Numbered from the stretch's first letter, positions 9,167 through 19,434 are shown. The stretch: 64,000 bases of DNA from Oxynema aestuarii AP17 (GCF_012295525.1 NZ_CP051167.1:682001-746000), one strand, 5' to 3'. Made by a program: numbers and translations. The notes: generated by a model from the letters alone, not told the origin.

Positions 9167-9634
9167 TAGCTACTTGAGACCCAAGGCGGGGCGATCGGGT
9201 TGCGTCTCCCCATGGAGCATCGCGGCGATCGCCCCGACTTAGGGAAAGATTTTAACACTTCTGTTGGGGGGCGCTTCGGTACTGAGCAACCGAAAATAGT
9301 CCTCAATTAGCGATCTTGAATGAATTTCGATGCGATCGCCGAGGAATACCCATCGGGGGCATCGCGTCGAGACCGGAAGAAAAGAATACAAAGTTTACGG
9401 AAGGGCGATCGCGCGATCGCCTGTCTATATTCGAGTGCAGATCCCCGTTGCCAACGTATATTCTCGTCCCTGGAGACCCTCGACTCGACCTTCTAAAATA
9501 GGATTACACTAAATGGGAAAGGCTCGACCCGAGCCGTTCGCCAGGGAAATACTGGATTTTCTCTCCCTCTTTCCGGATGTAGCCATCTTTGTGACGTTAA
9601 CCCTAAAAACTTAAAATTTGACGAAGATTTATTT
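9167..9634. other. Intergenic, nothing recognised
   Basis: 468 bp between divergent genes. Several HIP1 sites; no gene or RNA that I can support. Must contain the promoters of both flanking genes. Confidence 0.4.
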
Positions 9635-10042
9635 ATGTTCGATACAGCGATCGCCCTGGGAAAACATCAGAGATTAAAATTCACGATTTTAGCTGCAATG
9701 GTCGGTAGCGTCGTGGGTTGTAGCTATTTGGCTGAATCCGGATTCAATCATACGGAGATTGGCGATCTTAAAAGTAATTGGCAGAACTATTCCACTGTAT
9801 ACGTTCGAGGAACGGTAGGCGATCGCGCGCCCTTTTTAGAAACGGGCGCCTATCAACTGCAAGACGGGACCGGAAGTATTTGGGTCGTCGGCAAACAACC
9901 GCTACCGGAACGGGCCGAGGAAGTTCTGATTAAAGGTCAAGTGAAGTATCAAAGTATACCGATCGCCGGACGAGATTTCGGGGAAGTCTATATCGAACAG
10001 CAAAAATTGCTCCAACGCACTCCGGCGCCAGCGTCCAACTAA
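9635..10042 (+). CDS. Putative lipoprotein with OB-fold-like domain
   Basis: 135 residues. A basic N-terminus and hydrophobic stretch end in VGSVVGC, a plausible though imperfect lipobox, so the protein is probably membrane-anchored outside the cytoplasm. The rest (WQNYSTVYVRGTVGD, YQLQDGTGSIWVV, VLIKGQVKY) is beta-rich and resembles the single OB-fold domain of small stress-type exported proteins; ligand unknown. Thirteen bases separate it from the Nudix gene, so the two are likely co-transcribed. Confidence 0.6.
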   Translation: MFDTAIALGKHQRLKFTILAAMVGSVVGCSYLAESGFNHTEIGDLKSNWQNYSTVYVRGTVGDRAPFLETGAYQLQDGTGSIWVVGKQPLPERAEEVLIKGQVKYQSIPIAGRDFGEVYIEQQKLLQRTPAPASN

Positions 10043-10055
10043 CGGCTCGATCGCG

Positions 10056-10523
10056 ATGAACTCACCTCAAAACCCTGCGTCCGCTTTCCCGACCGACCCA
10101 AGGCGCCGGGAAGTGGCGATCGCCATTTTACAAGCGGGCGATCGCTATTTGCTGCAATTGCGCGACAATATCCCCGGCATCGTTTATCCCGGATATTGGG
10201 GGCTGTTTGGCGGACATCTTGAAGCCGGAGAAAGCCCGGATGAGGCGATCGCCCGGGAATTAGTCGAAGAAATCGGCTACAGCCCCCCGAAATTAGTTAA
10301 ATTCGGCGCCTTTGAAGCCCCGACGGTGGTGCGTCACGTGTACCACGGGGAACTCGACGTCCCCCTCGACCGACTCCAACTCCTGGAAGGATGGGATATG
10401 GGGTTGTGGAGTGCGCCGCAGATCCGACAGGGCGATCGCTATTCGGAAAAAGCCGGAGAAATTCGACCGTTGGGAAGGCCCCATCAGCAAATCTTACTGG
10501 CATTTATCGATCGCCATCCCTGA
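10056..10523 (+). CDS. Nudix hydrolase
   Basis: 155 residues. The Nudix box is complete: GHLEAGESPDEAIARELVEE followed by IGY matches G-x5-E-x7-REUXEEXGU, which binds the metal that helps cleave nucleoside-diphosphate-linked substrates. Preceding sequence WGLFGGHLEAG is typical of the MutT-like group. Substrate cannot be inferred. It follows the small lipoprotein closely. Confidence 0.9.
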   Translation: MNSPQNPASAFPTDPRRREVAIAILQAGDRYLLQLRDNIPGIVYPGYWGLFGGHLEAGESPDEAIARELVEEIGYSPPKLVKFGAFEAPTVVRHVYHGELDVPLDRLQLLEGWDMGLWSAPQIRQGDRYSEKAGEIRPLGRPHQQILLAFIDRHP

Positions 10524-11192
10524 GATCGATCGCCGCAACTTCGCCATTGTGCGTTCCCCTGTCATCCGCTTGACGAAGGATCGAAGGGGTAAACAACAAC
10601 CGATCCCGAAAGGAAAGCGGTGAAGGGAGCCGACCGTTTTTAGTAGAAAAATAAACAGGGGACAGTCCGTGGGAATCGGGGGCGATCGCCGCTTTCGGAG
10701 GGAGTGGAAGCCGCTATTAACTGAAAATCTGAAAAGCAGTCAATCTAAATTCCAGAAACATCCGAGGATTCATGGTCTATCAAAAATAAAAATAAAATCA
10801 TTTTTTTTGCCCACAAAAAAGCTGGACGGGAGGAAATTTAATCGATCGATCGACAAAGAAAACTCAACCAGAGCGATCGCCCGGATTTGAAGATTTGGAA
10901 GGGTTAGATCGAAGCAAAAGCGGGCTAAACATCAAGAATGGGTCGAAGCCAACAAGTATAATAAGAAAGACAAAAAGCCTAGCCGAGGCGATCGGTCAAT
11001 GGGCTGGGGTTGGCTACCTCGTTCGCGGGGAGTGACGGTCGGGGAATCGCTTTTGCCTCGATCGATTTACGGGAACAATGGTAATCGGGGTTGACCGTTA
11101 GGGACAACAGAAATCTCGCAGATCTGTGAAGGTTTTAGTCCGGTCGGGCATCGCGTCTGATATTCGAGGATTCCGACGAGGAAACGGTAATC
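10524..11192. other. Long intergenic region before the TPM-WD40 gene
   Basis: 669 bp. Short frames exist but show no family likeness and poor starts. A gene-like lysine-rich stretch (about 10914-11090) lacks a start codon. Probably holds the promoter and leader of the 11193 gene. Confidence 0.35.
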
Positions 11193-13880
11193 GTGAAGGC
11201 AAAATTAAGCGAAGCGTGCGGCGATCGCGCACTCAAGAGTTGGCGCCAACAATTCACCTTACGTTTTCAACAACTGGTGTGGGCTTCGATGTTGTCGTGG
11301 ACGGCGATCGCCCTCTCGGGAGCCTCCATCGGCGAGATCGTCCCCGCATCGGAAGGGGGGGTCGCCGACCGGGCCGATTTGCTCTCGGCGGAAGTCGAAA
11401 CCGAACTTAACGAACTCCTCGCTCAACTACAGCGCTACAACGGCAGCAAAATTGCCGTGGTGACCGTCGCCGATCTCTCCCCTTACCCGGACGCCCAAAC
11501 CTTTGCCGACGGATTGGCAGAGCATTGGGGAATGGATCGACCCGAGGGGGACGCCCAAGTGTTGTTGGTCGTCTCCCGGAATCTGGAACAAATCGCGATC
11601 GAGACGACGCCCAGTTTACAAAGGATGGGGGTCGAGATCGACAACGAGCGGATTTTAGCTGGGGCGATGGCTCCTTTTTTGGAAACCAACGATTGGGAAG
11701 GGGCGATCGTCGCGGGAACCCGCAGCATTGCCGATCGCCTCTACGCCCTCGACGAGGAGTTCAAACCGCCCTATATCACCTGGAAACCGTGGATCGTGGC
11801 GATGGTGTTTACCTCGATCCTCCACGGGATCGGCTGGTTACTCTATCGCGCCCATCTCGATCGCCGCAAGGTGTTCGTCCCGCCGACGGGCTACGTCCGC
11901 CTCAAAACCGTTGGCGACCTCGCCGAACCCCTGACGACGGGAATCGGTCACGGCGGCCCGATCGCCGCGATCGCCACCACTCCCGACGGACGGCGCGCCC
12001 TCTCCGCCTCCAGCGATGGCACGGTGCGGGTTTGGGATGTGGGTACGGGGGTCGAAATTTATACCCTGAGCGGCCACTCAGAGGCCGTCAGCGCGATCGC
12101 GGTTACCTCGGATGGCAAATTTGCCATTTCCGGCGCGGAAGACGGTACGATCGAGGTCTGGGACTTGGAAACGGGCAAATTGCACCACAGCCTCGACGGT
12201 CATGGCGATCGCGTTGTCGCCCTCAAAGCAGTTTCCCGAGATCGGGCCATTTCTGCGTCCTGGGATAAAACTCTCAAGGTCTGGGATTTAGAAACGGGGG
12301 TCGAATTACGCCGTCTCGACGGGCACGGCGGCGCGATCGCCGATTTTGCCCTTTTACCCCGCCGACGGCTGATTTGCGCGTCTTACGATCGCAAGTTACA
12401 TCTGTGGGATTGGGACAGTGGCGTTCATTTGTACGCCCTCGAAGGACATCGCGATTTTATCAATCGGGTTGCGGTCACTCCCGATGGATGGCGCGCCATT
12501 TCTACGTCCGACGATAAAACTGTCAAAGTTTGGGACTTGCAAAAAGGAGAATTGTTGTTCGATCTCGTCGGTCACGGGCAGTTTGTGACCGATGTGGCGG
12601 TGGTCGGCGATCGGGTCGTGGTCTCCGCCTCCGACGATACGACCTTGAAAGTCTGGGATTTGTACAACGGGCGATCGTTGCATACCCTCTACGGCCATCA
12701 AGGTAAAATTTCGGCCATCCTCAGTTTACCCGGAAAGCGCTTTATTTCTGCTTCCTGGGACGGCACGCTTAAAATTTGGAACTGGGAAACGGGACAAGTA
12801 TTGCGAACCCTGACCGACGGCGAGGATCGGGTCAACGCGATCGCCCTATTGCCCTGGGGACGAGTAATTTCCGGATCCGGCGATCGGAGTTTAAAAGTGT
12901 GGGACCTCGACAGTACGACCCTCGAAGACGGTTACGGTTGTCCCGATCCGATTCTGCACTGCCTTCGCTGTAAAAGTGCTCTCAAACCCCTCAGCGAAAA
13001 ACAACTGCAACGACGGTTGACGCCTTCGCAACAGTTAGCGTCCCGTCTCGGTAGTACCCTTTTTGAAGGCTGGATTTGTCCCAAATGTCGATCGCCATTC
13101 CCTGAGGAATCGGTTTACCTTCACGCCGAAATTGTGCCGTCGGGAGGCTTCGATTACTGTCCTCACTGTCAGGAATTGACCGCCACAATTGAAGTAGAAA
13201 CGGTCAGAGAACCGACTTGGAACGCGATCGGCATCGAACGGATTATCCGATCCTGCCACGGCTGCCAGGATCGGGACACCTTTGAGGTGACCGTTCCCCC
13301 TCTCTCTTTGCCCGAGGAGGCGGTGTCTCTCCCCCCTCACGGGCGATCGCGCGCCTCTAACAGTGAGTTAAATCGCCCGGTTCACTGCCAATGTTGCCAC
13401 TATCCCATGGATCCGGTCGATCCGCAGGTACTCTCTGTTTTACTCACGAACCAAGAACGCAGCGCCCAAAACCTCGGTAGTATGGAATTTATCGGCTGGG
13501 AATGTCCCACGCCCCACGGTCCGCCGGGAACGGCGAATCTTCACATTCGTGGCTACGTTACCGACGCGCAACGCTTCCGATCTTGCCCGAAATGCGGTGG
13601 GTTTACCGTCGTGACCGATATCAAACTCCTCGACCGTCCCACCCCCACCCACAACGGACGACAGCGATCGAGCTATACCTGCAATTATTGCGCCTATCAT
13701 TGGGAAATTGAAGGGGCGATCGTGGTCTCTACACCACCCACGTTGAGCGATTCCCTCCCTTACGGGCCGATCGCCGCCCCGAGGGACTATAACAAGAATA
13801 GGATCGAAACCCCTTCAATACGGGGCGATCGCCCTTCTCTTGAATCGAAATGGAAAAATTGCCATTTTTTCGGCAATTGA
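11193..13880 (+). CDS. TPM-domain protein fused to eight WD40 repeats and two zinc-ribbon modules
   Basis: 895 residues from a GTG preceded by GAGGAAA. Order: hydrophobic segment about 27-48; TPM domain (PF04536 type) about 52-185 with RADLLSAEVE, NGSKIAVVTV and AEHWGMD; transmembrane segment about 198-218; eight WD40 repeats about 252-575, each ending in VWD or a close variant; then cysteine-rich modules at 583-691 (CxxC at 590/593, 629/632, 656/659, 688/691) and 732-833 (CxxC at 732/735, 798/801, 830/833; C771 lacks its partner). Topology would put TPM outside and the propeller and zinc ribbons in the cytoplasm. TPM proteins have been linked to photosystem II repair and phosphatase activity, but function here is unknown. 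Followed by a second TPM gene and a lemA-like gene. Confidence 0.85.
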   Translation: MKAKLSEACGDRALKSWRQQFTLRFQQLVWASMLSWTAIALSGASIGEIVPASEGGVADRADLLSAEVETELNELLAQLQRYNGSKIAVVTVADLSPYPDAQTFADGLAEHWGMDRPEGDAQVLLVVSRNLEQIAIETTPSLQRMGVEIDNERILAGAMAPFLETNDWEGAIVAGTRSIADRLYALDEEFKPPYITWKPWIVAMVFTSILHGIGWLLYRAHLDRRKVFVPPTGYVRLKTVGDLAEPLTTGIGHGGPIAAIATTPDGRRALSASSDGTVRVWDVGTGVEIYTLSGHSEAVSAIAVTSDGKFAISGAEDGTIEVWDLETGKLHHSLDGHGDRVVALKAVSRDRAISASWDKTLKVWDLETGVELRRLDGHGGAIADFALLPRRRLICASYDRKLHLWDWDSGVHLYALEGHRDFINRVAVTPDGWRAISTSDDKTVKVWDLQKGELLFDLVGHGQFVTDVAVVGDRVVVSASDDTTLKVWDLYNGRSLHTLYGHQGKISAILSLPGKRFISASWDGTLKIWNWETGQVLRTLTDGEDRVNAIALLPWGRVISGSGDRSLKVWDLDSTTLEDGYGCPDPILHCLRCKSALKPLSEKQLQRRLTPSQQLASRLGSTLFEGWICPKCRSPFPEESVYLHAEIVPSGGFDYCPHCQELTATIEVETVREPTWNAIGIERIIRSCHGCQDRDTFEVTVPPLSLPEEAVSLPPHGRSRASNSELNRPVHCQCCHYPMDPVDPQVLSVLLTNQERSAQNLGSMEFIGWECPTPHGPPGTANLHIRGYVTDAQRFRSCPKCGGFTVVTDIKLLDRPTPTHNGRQRSSYTCNYCAYHWEIEGAIVVSTPPTLSDSLPYGPIAAPRDYNKNRIETPSIRGDRPSLESKWKNCHFFGN

Positions 13881-14033
13881 CCCGTTCTCCGGCCTAAAAA
13901 CCGCCGCTTTTGAAGGCGATCGCTTTGGGGGGCGATCGGCATTCGTGCATTTTTTCCCAATTTTACGGGAACCGATCCGACAGTTTCTCGTTCGATAGGG
14001 AATAATCCTTTATCCTAACAAAGGAGGGCGATC

Positions 14034-15737
14034 GTGAAGCTTCATTTAACCGATTCTGTCGGTCGAATCGTCTCTAAAATCATGGTTTTCACCGCCGTGA
14101 TTTTACTGTTGTGTTTTTGGTCTGTTCCCAGTTACGCCCTCAATCTTCAAGACCTTCCCAATCCCCGACAACTTAACGGGACTTGGGTCAGCGATACGGC
14201 TGAAATGCTTTCCCCAACTGCCGAATCGCAATTGAATCAAATGATTGACGACCTAGAACGGCAAAATGGCAGCGAAATCGCTGTGGTGACCGTTTTAACC
14301 ACGAAACCTTATCCGACTCCCAAACAATTTACCACCGCATTATTTAACCAATGGGGAATTGGTAAACGCGGACAAGATAATGGCATCCTCTTTTTAGTCT
14401 CTAAAAACGATCGCCGGGTTGAAATTGAAACGGGTTACGGACTCGAAGACATTCTTCCCGATGCTAAAGTCGGTCGCATTGTTGAAACTCAAATTATCCC
14501 GCGTTTTAAGCAAGAAGATTTTGAAGGTGGTATTCTCGCCGGAACTCAAGCCTTAATTTCCGTCTTGATTGGGGAAGAGTTTGCGCGATCGCCGCGATCG
14601 GTTCCCGGCGTAGTTTCGATCTTTCTCTTACTCTCAATTGCCATCACCTTATGGGGATATTGGCCACTTCTCCAGCGTACAAAACGCCCTTTATTAGTCT
14701 CTCCTGAAGGTCTCACCGTTCATTCTTGGCCGAGGTTTCGATTTTCCTACGAATCTCCCGCTAAATTGCTGCATCAAAAACTCGAAGGATATTTTAAAGC
14801 AACTCCATTAGAAAAAGGTTTAACAGCTACCGGGTTGGCCTTGTTAAATCTAGTTGGAATTGATTTATTTTTGTCTAGCTTTTTATATTCTCCGATCTTT
14901 CAATCGATCAATGCTTTAGTCGTTAGTTCCTTGATTCTCGGAGCAATTTTTACTTTTGCAGTGATTTATTTTCTGCATTTCCAACTCTCCCGAGACTTTG
15001 CTACTCTGTTCGTCAATTTTTTAATCGGCGTGGCGATTATATCGATCGCTATTTTAGTCCTGGGATTGAACACCTTAGATATTTTCTCTCCCCTTTCTCT
15101 AGATGTCTTATTGGGAACGCCTCCTTTCCTAGGCGCGGCGATCGCCTTTGGCTTGGTTTACTATACCTTTAAAGAAGTGGAGGAAGGCGATCGAACTAGC
15201 TATTATATTGAACGTTCCGTTGGTTGTGAAAAATGCGGCACCGAACTAAAAGAGTTAGCAGAAACTGAGTTACTTCAATCCCTAACTTCAATTCAGAGAC
15301 TCTCGAAAAGCCTTGGAAATGCAGAATATCGCGCTTGGTATTGTCCGCAATGCCGACCCCATCTAAGCGGACGAGGTTTTCATCTTATTTCCAATGTTAT
15401 TAACGCTCAAAATACTTGTCCGAACTGCAAAGAATTAACTCTCTCAAGTAAATATAAGTTACTCAAACAGGCCACCCTATCTAAAGAAGGTCTTTCTGAG
15501 AAAACGATCGCATGTCATAACTGCAATTACCATCAAAAGATCCAAGAAGTTGTTCCTCGAAAATCCACTTCAATTGGAAAAATGATTTCTTCTTCGAGTC
15601 ATTGGGGTAGTAGTTATGGCGGCAGTTCTGGTAGCAGTTCTAGTGGCGGTTCTAGCAGTTGGGGGGGTGGCAGTTCTGGCGGTAGTGATTTCGGCGGTGG
15701 CAGTAGCGGTGGCGGCGGTGCGGGAGGGGATTGGTAA
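14034..15737 (+). CDS. TPM-domain membrane protein with zinc-ribbon module and Gly/Ser-rich tail
   Basis: 567 residues from a GTG preceded by AAAGGAGG. Signal peptide about 12-36 (ending SYALN); TPM domain about 45-180 (NGTWVSDTAEML, NGSEIAVVTV, FNQWGIGKRGQDNG, IETGYGLED); about five transmembrane segments between 193 and 380; cysteine pairs 398/401, 437/440, 462/465 and 494/497; and a tail (519-567) almost entirely Gly and Ser, ending GGAGGDW, as in YgcG-type proteins. The zinc-ribbon block aligns by eye with those of the preceding TPM-WD40 protein. TPM and LemA proteins are often neighbours, as here. Probable role in membrane-protein or envelope maintenance, inferred only. Confidence 0.85.
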   Translation: MKLHLTDSVGRIVSKIMVFTAVILLLCFWSVPSYALNLQDLPNPRQLNGTWVSDTAEMLSPTAESQLNQMIDDLERQNGSEIAVVTVLTTKPYPTPKQFTTALFNQWGIGKRGQDNGILFLVSKNDRRVEIETGYGLEDILPDAKVGRIVETQIIPRFKQEDFEGGILAGTQALISVLIGEEFARSPRSVPGVVSIFLLLSIAITLWGYWPLLQRTKRPLLVSPEGLTVHSWPRFRFSYESPAKLLHQKLEGYFKATPLEKGLTATGLALLNLVGIDLFLSSFLYSPIFQSINALVVSSLILGAIFTFAVIYFLHFQLSRDFATLFVNFLIGVAIISIAILVLGLNTLDIFSPLSLDVLLGTPPFLGAAIAFGLVYYTFKEVEEGDRTSYYIERSVGCEKCGTELKELAETELLQSLTSIQRLSKSLGNAEYRAWYCPQCRPHLSGRGFHLISNVINAQNTCPNCKELTLSSKYKLLKQATLSKEGLSEKTIACHNCNYHQKIQEVVPRKSTSIGKMISSSSHWGSSYGGSSGSSSSGGSSSWGGGSSGGSDFGGGSSGGGGAGGDW

Positions 15738-16053
15738 TTTTATTCCCTTAGCGACTAAACAATTGCCTCTGAATTGGCTAATCTGAAGATATCGATCCTA
15801 TCTGAGTTGTAAAATTCATGGATAACGCGGATTCTCAGTAAATTTTACGGTCTCAATCCATCAATGGCATCTCTCATTCCTGTGGAAGCAGCAAATTACC
15901 CCACGGACATCGGATTGAAAGCTATTGAGAATCGGGTTGAAATTCGCTTTTCTTCCGCTTTTAACTGCTTTAGAATACTGATTCTTCATTCTTCCTCTTA
16001 CTGCGCCCCGAGTCTGAAATCGGAAAATCAGATTGTTGCCATGAGAAACAAGC

Positions 16054-16893
16054 ATGGGAATAGCGATGTCTAGTTCGGAAACTCCCCCTAATCTTCCTCA
16101 ATTTAAGCTCAAAAATGACGGTCAAATTCCTGAGGATATGGCCGATGAAGTTTTAGCATTAGCGTCCCGACTCTATACGGAACAACTCAACAGTTATTCC
16201 CTTTCTCAACTGATGGAGGCCGGGTCGGAAGCGCAAATTCCTCCCGAGTTTGTGGCACAAGCGATGCAAGAACTGCAAGAGCGCAAAATCCGCGAAAAAT
16301 TAGCCCAACAGGAACGAGAAAATGTCGTCAAGCAATCCCTGGCGATCGCGGCGGGAACGCTGTTGGCGGGTTCGGTTTGGGTCGGCTGGACGTACAATAC
16401 GATCGCCGCTTCGGAAAATCAGGTGGCGGCTCAATGGGCCCAAGTCGAAAACCAGTTACAGCGACGAGCGGATTTAATTCCCAATTTGGTTGAAATTACT
16501 CAAGCCTATGCCCAACAAGAACGAGAGTTAATCGCCTTGTTATTAGAGTCGCGTCAAGCCTATGTCAACGCGGTTACTCCGGAGGAAAAACAAGTGGCGA
16601 CGGAACGAGTCGATCGCGCGATCGCCCAGTTCCGGGTCTACGTCAGGGCCCATCCCCAGTTACAATCTTCTCAGTTATTCTCAAATTTACAATATGAATT
16701 GGCCGGAACCGAAAACCGCATCGCGACGGAACGCCGCCGTTACAATTTGGCGGTACAGCAATACAACCAGCGTTTGTCTACGTTTCCGAATAACTGGTTA
16801 AATCAATGGCTGGGATTTGAGAAAAAATCCTTTTTTGAGGCGGACAATTCTGCCGTTCCCGACGTTCGCTTCGATGCTGAAGAGTCTCCCTAA
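16054..16893 (+). CDS. LemA family protein with extra N-terminal domain
   Basis: 279 residues (a second ATG at 16066 gives 275). LemA domain about 115-255 with WAQVENQLQRRADLIPNLVE and TENRIATERRRYNLAVQQYN. A transmembrane segment (about 93-113) precedes it. Unusually, about 90 residues come first: a charged segment with helical IPEDMADEVLALASRLYTEQ and IPPEFVAQAMQELQERK, which look like a small helical cytoplasmic domain. LemA proteins usually start directly with the membrane segment. Same strand as the two TPM genes but 316 bp downstream, so separate transcription is possible. Confidence 0.85.
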   Translation: MGIAMSSSETPPNLPQFKLKNDGQIPEDMADEVLALASRLYTEQLNSYSLSQLMEAGSEAQIPPEFVAQAMQELQERKIREKLAQQERENVVKQSLAIAAGTLLAGSVWVGWTYNTIAASENQVAAQWAQVENQLQRRADLIPNLVEITQAYAQQERELIALLLESRQAYVNAVTPEEKQVATERVDRAIAQFRVYVRAHPQLQSSQLFSNLQYELAGTENRIATERRRYNLAVQQYNQRLSTFPNNWLNQWLGFEKKSFFEADNSAVPDVRFDAEESP

Positions 16894-17124
16894 TCTGTCA
16901 ATTTGATGCCGAAGGTCTCGGAAACTCGCAGCGCGTTCGCGGCTGAAGGAAAAAGAGTGTGGTCTGTAGCGGTTCGATGCACTCGTTCCTTGAAATACGC
17001 GGTTATTTTAGTGGAAAAGCCTGTTTTTTTGCCAACTATCTCCCCGGTGCAGACCTGTTCGATAACGATTTAACTCGATGGCGGTTTGATAGTGGTCTTT
17101 CGATTCTTAGAACTTGCAGATGTT

Positions 17125-17346
17125 TTAGGCGTGATATTGGCTGTTGACGGGAAGATGACGATTTGTCAGTAATAGGAGGATGGCGATCGCCAACTGAATC
17201 GGCCAGGGCGCTAAAATTAATTCCAGCAATACGCTGATGGCGAGAATCGTCAAAGCAAGAATTCGCGGTATTTCTTCGCAAGTGTGGCTGTAACAGTAGG
17301 TGGCGATCGTGGCGGCGATCGCGGCACCGATAAATAGATAAAACAT
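17125..17346 (-). CDS. Small membrane protein, two predicted helices
   Basis: 73 residues. Two hydrophobic stretches, FIGAAIAATIATYCY and LALTILAISVLLELI, then a third weaker one (IQLAIAILLLLTN). A GAGGTT lies upstream of the ATG at good distance. Family not recognised. Convergent with the LemA gene, with no obvious partner. Confidence 0.5.
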   Translation of the reverse strand: MFYLFIGAAIAATIATYCYSHTCEEIPRILALTILAISVLLELILAPWPIQLAIAILLLLTNRHLPVNSQYHA

Positions 17347-18072
17347 GGTTTGAACCTCGTTTGCAAATAGAAAACTAACACAGTAGAGATAACTTGCAGC
17401 TTCCTACCTTATAGCCTAACTCTGCCGTCGTTCGATAGCTGCGATCGCGCCCCTCGATCGCCCATCCCTAGGTCACCGCATCGTGCGATCGCGATCGCAA
17501 TCGAGTGCCTTCTCTTCCCCCCTCGCCGCACTCGTTCGCAATCCGTTCGTCAAGGGCATTAAATTCGCTGCCTTCACGCCTCGATTTGCCCCTGTGCACT
17601 CTGGCAGGATCTCCCCTCGGGCTGGCTTGGCGTGCGACGGAGTTTCAATCTCGGATAGTTCGCTCTATTCAGGCTTCTGGGAATTGACCGTCCGGCGCTT
17701 TTCCCCAGTCTTGTCGCTCTTTTTCGTTCTTTCAAGCGACGACCTTATATATATGCGCCCATAATTTCCCCATTTTACTACGGACATTCTACGACACTGC
17801 CGGGCCTTTGTCAATCAATTTTCTCGGAAAAAATCGTGAATTTTATGAAAGATTAAAATAGGCGATCGTCGGCGGAATTCCCAGTCAAATAACGGCCACT
17901 TCTGCTGTTAAAAACTGAAAAGTGAAGTCGCGATCGCCGCCGTCAAAACCGCCCGTCGATTTGACCCCCTCAAAAAAGGTTCGGGCCAACGTCAAAAACC
18001 TCCAAGCCGTTCGCTACAATAAGAAAATTGGATTGTCTTTAACCGAGCAGAGAGAACGCTGCTTTCCTTACC
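17347..18072. other. Long intergenic region upstream of der
   Basis: 726 bp. A 93-codon frame (17483-17764, +) has no motif and atypical composition, so I do not call it. The last 70 bp contain TACAAT (about 18015), a candidate -10 for der. No structured RNA was recognised, although the length leaves room for one. Confidence 0.35.
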
Positions 18073-19434
18073 ATGCCCCTGCCTATAGTTGCCGTAATCG
18101 GACGGCCCAACGTCGGAAAATCGACCCTCGTCAATCGTCTGGCGGGGGGTCGGGACGCGATCGTCCACGACCAACCGGGAGTGACCCGCGATCGCACCTA
18201 CCGCAATGCCTTTTGGGGCGATCGGGACTTTCAAGTCGTCGATACTGGAGGCTTGGTCTTCGACGACGAAACCGAATTTTTACCCTTCATCCGCGAACAA
18301 GCCCTCTCGGCCCTGAGCGAAGCGAGGGCGGCAGTTTTCGTGGTAGACGGACAGGCAGGGCTGACCGACGGCGATCGCGAAATTGCCAACTGGCTGCGGC
18401 AACATCCCGTCCCAGTCGTCTTGGCAGTCAACAAGTGCGAATCGCCCACCGAAGGACTCGCCCTCGCCGCCGAATTTTGGGAACTCGGACTCGGCGAACC
18501 CTATCCGGTGTCTGGAATTCACGGGAACGGAACCGGAGAACTGCTCGACCTGTTAGTGACCCACCTGCCGCCCCCCGAAGAAATCGAAACGGAACCGGAA
18601 ACCAAAATCGCGATCGTCGGACGGCCCAACGTCGGTAAATCGAGCTTACTCAACGCCTTTGTCGGCGAAAACCGCGCCATCGTCAGCCCGATTTCCGGCA
18701 CCACCCGCGATCCGATCGATACCCTCATCCAGCACGGAGATAACCGCTACCGCCTGATCGATACTGCAGGCATTCGCAAAAAGAAAAACGTCGAATACGG
18801 CCCGGAATTTTTCGGTATCAATCGCGCCTTCAAAGCGATCCGGCGATCGGATGTCGTCTTGTTCGTCGTCGATGCCCTCGATGGGGTCACCGAACAAGAT
18901 CAAAAATTGGCCGGACGCATCGAAGACGAAGGACGGGCCTGCATCGTCGTCGTCAACAAATGGGATGCCGTCGAAAAAGATTCCCACACCATTTACGAAT
19001 ACGAGAAAGACCTCAAAAACCGCCTCTATTTCGTCAACTGGGCGCCGATGATTTTTGTCAGCGCCAAAACTGGAAAACGGGTCGAAAACATTCTCGCCCT
19101 CGTCGATACGGCGATCGAACAATACCGCCGCCGGGTCTCCACCGCCGTCATTAACGAAGTGCTTGAAGAAGCCTTGAGATGGCACACGCCGCCGACCAAC
19201 CGCCAAGGACGCCAGGGGAAAATTTATTACGGCACCCAAGTCAGCAGCGAACCGCCGACGATCGCCCTGTTCGTCAACGACCCCAAACGCTTTAACGACA
19301 ACTACCGCCGTTACATCGAGCGGCACTTCCGCACCGAACTCGGATTCGAGGGAACCCCGATCCGCTTCTTGTGGCGCGGTAAAAAAGCCCGCGACGTCGA
19401 AAGCCCCGGCAGCAATCGCGCCATTCGCGTGTAA
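18073..19434 (+). CDS. der: Ribosome-assembly GTPase Der (EngA)
   Basis: 453 residues, normal size. Two tandem GTPase domains, a feature unique to Der: the first with GRPNVGKST (about 10-18), DTGG and NKCE, the second with [17 protein letters not shown] and NKWD. A C-terminal KH-like domain follows ([39 protein letters not shown]). Der helps 50S subunit maturation and is essential in bacteria. Co-directional with the transporter gene 69 bp downstream. Confidence 0.97.
   Translation: MPLPIVAVIGRPNVGKSTLVNRLAGGRDAIVHDQPGVTRDRTYRNAFWGDRDFQVVDTGGLVFDDETEFLPFIREQALSALSEARAAVFVVDGQAGLTDGDREIANWLRQHPVPVVLAVNKCESPTEGLALAAEFWELGLGEPYPVSGIHGNGTGELLDLLVTHLPPPEEIETEPETKIAIVGRPNVGKSSLLNAFVGENRAIVSPISGTTRDPIDTLIQHGDNRYRLIDTAGIRKKKNVEYGPEFFGINRAFKAIRRSDVVLFVVDALDGVTEQDQKLAGRIEDEGRACIVVVNKWDAVEKDSHTIYEYEKDLKNRLYFVNWAPMIFVSAKTGKRVENILALVDTAIEQYRRRVSTAVINEVLEEALRWHTPPTNRQGRQGKIYYGTQVSSEPPTIALFVNDPKRFNDNYRRYIERHFRTELGFEGTPIRFLWRGKKARDVESPGSNRAIRV

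Noticed and set aside
16959-17147. Pentapeptide-like sequence (GADLFDNDL) in a 62-codon frame
   Set aside because: Only one repeat-like stretch, no ribosome-binding site; probably chance.
17483-17764. 93-codon frame upstream of der
   Set aside because: No motif, poor start context, and composition unlike neighbouring genes.
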